64,000 bases of DNA from Paraglaciecola arctica. Lineage in GTDB: Bacteria; Pseudomonadota; Gammaproteobacteria; Enterobacterales; Alteromonadaceae. Under the pieces are notes generated by a model. That model saw only the letters and a list, made by a program, of their open reading frames with translations, was not told where the DNA came from and searched no databases. The stretch lies in NCBI RefSeq assembly GCF_018861065.1, contig NZ_JAHKQO010000015.1, positions 237,385 to 301,384 of the forward strand, given 5' to 3'. A program made the translations under genes and the position numbers. This document shows, piece by piece, positions 63,950 through 64,000 of this stretch (its first letter is position 1; every line of letters starts with the position of its first letter).

Positions 63950-64000
63950 ATGAACATTACTACAATTGGCATTGACATAGCAAAATCAGTTTTCCATTTA
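63950..64000 (+). mobile_element. IS110-family transposase, first 17 codons
   Basis: ATG 63950 opens MNITTIGIDIAKSVFHL, cut by the window edge. The block GIDIAKSVFHL, with the Asp of the DEDD/RuvC-like catalytic set and the following Ala-Lys, is typical of IS110/IS1111-family transposases. AAAGAGGATG lies upstream as ribosome site. Length and integrity cannot be judged. Confidence 0.8.

Overview
The window comes from a marine gammaproteobacterium of the Alteromonadales, most like the Glaciecola/Paraglaciecola/Alteromonas group. This rests on gene content (SohB, YciK, GlnS, the ybfF-DUF2788-fldA-fur run, ETF and ETF-QO, rhombosortase, VolA-like lipase, large TonB-dependent receptors) and on AT-leaning base composition. 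Placement is by recognition of families, not by a search. No rRNA or tRNA gene was seen. The DNA is mostly chromosomal, with one probable insertion sequence entering at the right edge.

Layout. 1-6.4 kb: 3'-truncated TonB-dependent receptor, SohB protease and a VolA/Pla-1-type surface lipase. 6.7-9.2 kb: yciK and glnS, convergent on a shared terminator. 9.4-13.7 kb: a maltodextrin locus (LacI regulator, GH13 lipoprotein amylase, SLC45/GPH-type permease). 13.8-18.1 kb: thioesterase, rhomboid protease, a secreted unknown and a membrane-anchored degenerate sugar-dehydrogenase-like protein with a C-terminal SHOCT segment. 18.1-22.9 kb: a maturation operon for molybdenum hydroxylases (MoxR ATPase, CoxE-like VWA, RDD protein, XdhC, MocA-like cytidylyltransferase) without the enzyme itself. 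23.2-30.2 kb: cysK, a lipoprotein, ggt, rhombosortase, a decayed GFA-family gene and an S9 peptidase. 30.5-39.9 kb: acyl-CoA metabolism (acyl-CoA dehydrogenase, MDR and SDR oxidoreductases, GlxA/AraC regulator, etfBA divergent from ETF-QO), with a perfect 18-bp palindrome between the ETF genes. 39.9-42.8 kb: ybfF, DUF2788, fldA, fur, lysoplasmalogenase. 43-45.2 kb: nitroreductase and 4-hydroxyphenylpyruvate dioxygenase behind a TyrR-type box. 45.3-48.7 kb: moaA-mobA-moaBCDE behind a probable Moco riboswitch. 49.0-53.8 kb: a four-gene glucosylglycerate cluster. 54.2-55.6 kb: two tandem EF-hand proteins and a 3-mercaptopyruvate sulfurtransferase. 55.9-63.2 kb: a purine salvage/catabolism locus (NCS2 permease, 8-oxoguanine deaminase, TonB-dependent receptor, NUP-cupin fusion lipoprotein). 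63.6-64 kb: a 37-bp tandem repeat array and the first 17 codons of an IS110-family transposase.

How the parts fit. The moa operon makes molybdopterin; MobA leads to the guanine dinucleotide form, while the MocA/XdhC/MoxR/VWA operon suits a xanthine-dehydrogenase-type enzyme that should lie elsewhere. That enzyme would connect to the purine locus, whose deaminase yields urate and whose permease is of the xanthine/urate type. The glucosylglycerate cluster appears to encode both synthesis (GT81 synthase, HAD phosphatase) and recycling (GH13_18 phosphorylase, glycerate kinase) of a compatible solute, a closed loop through 3-phosphoglycerate. The acyl-CoA dehydrogenase would pass electrons through EtfAB and ETF-QO, all encoded within 8 kb.

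The points most worth following are the SHOCT-fused dehydrogenase-like protein, the NUP-cupin fusion in the purine locus, the closed glucosylglycerate cycle, and the 37-bp repeat array next to the IS110 element.
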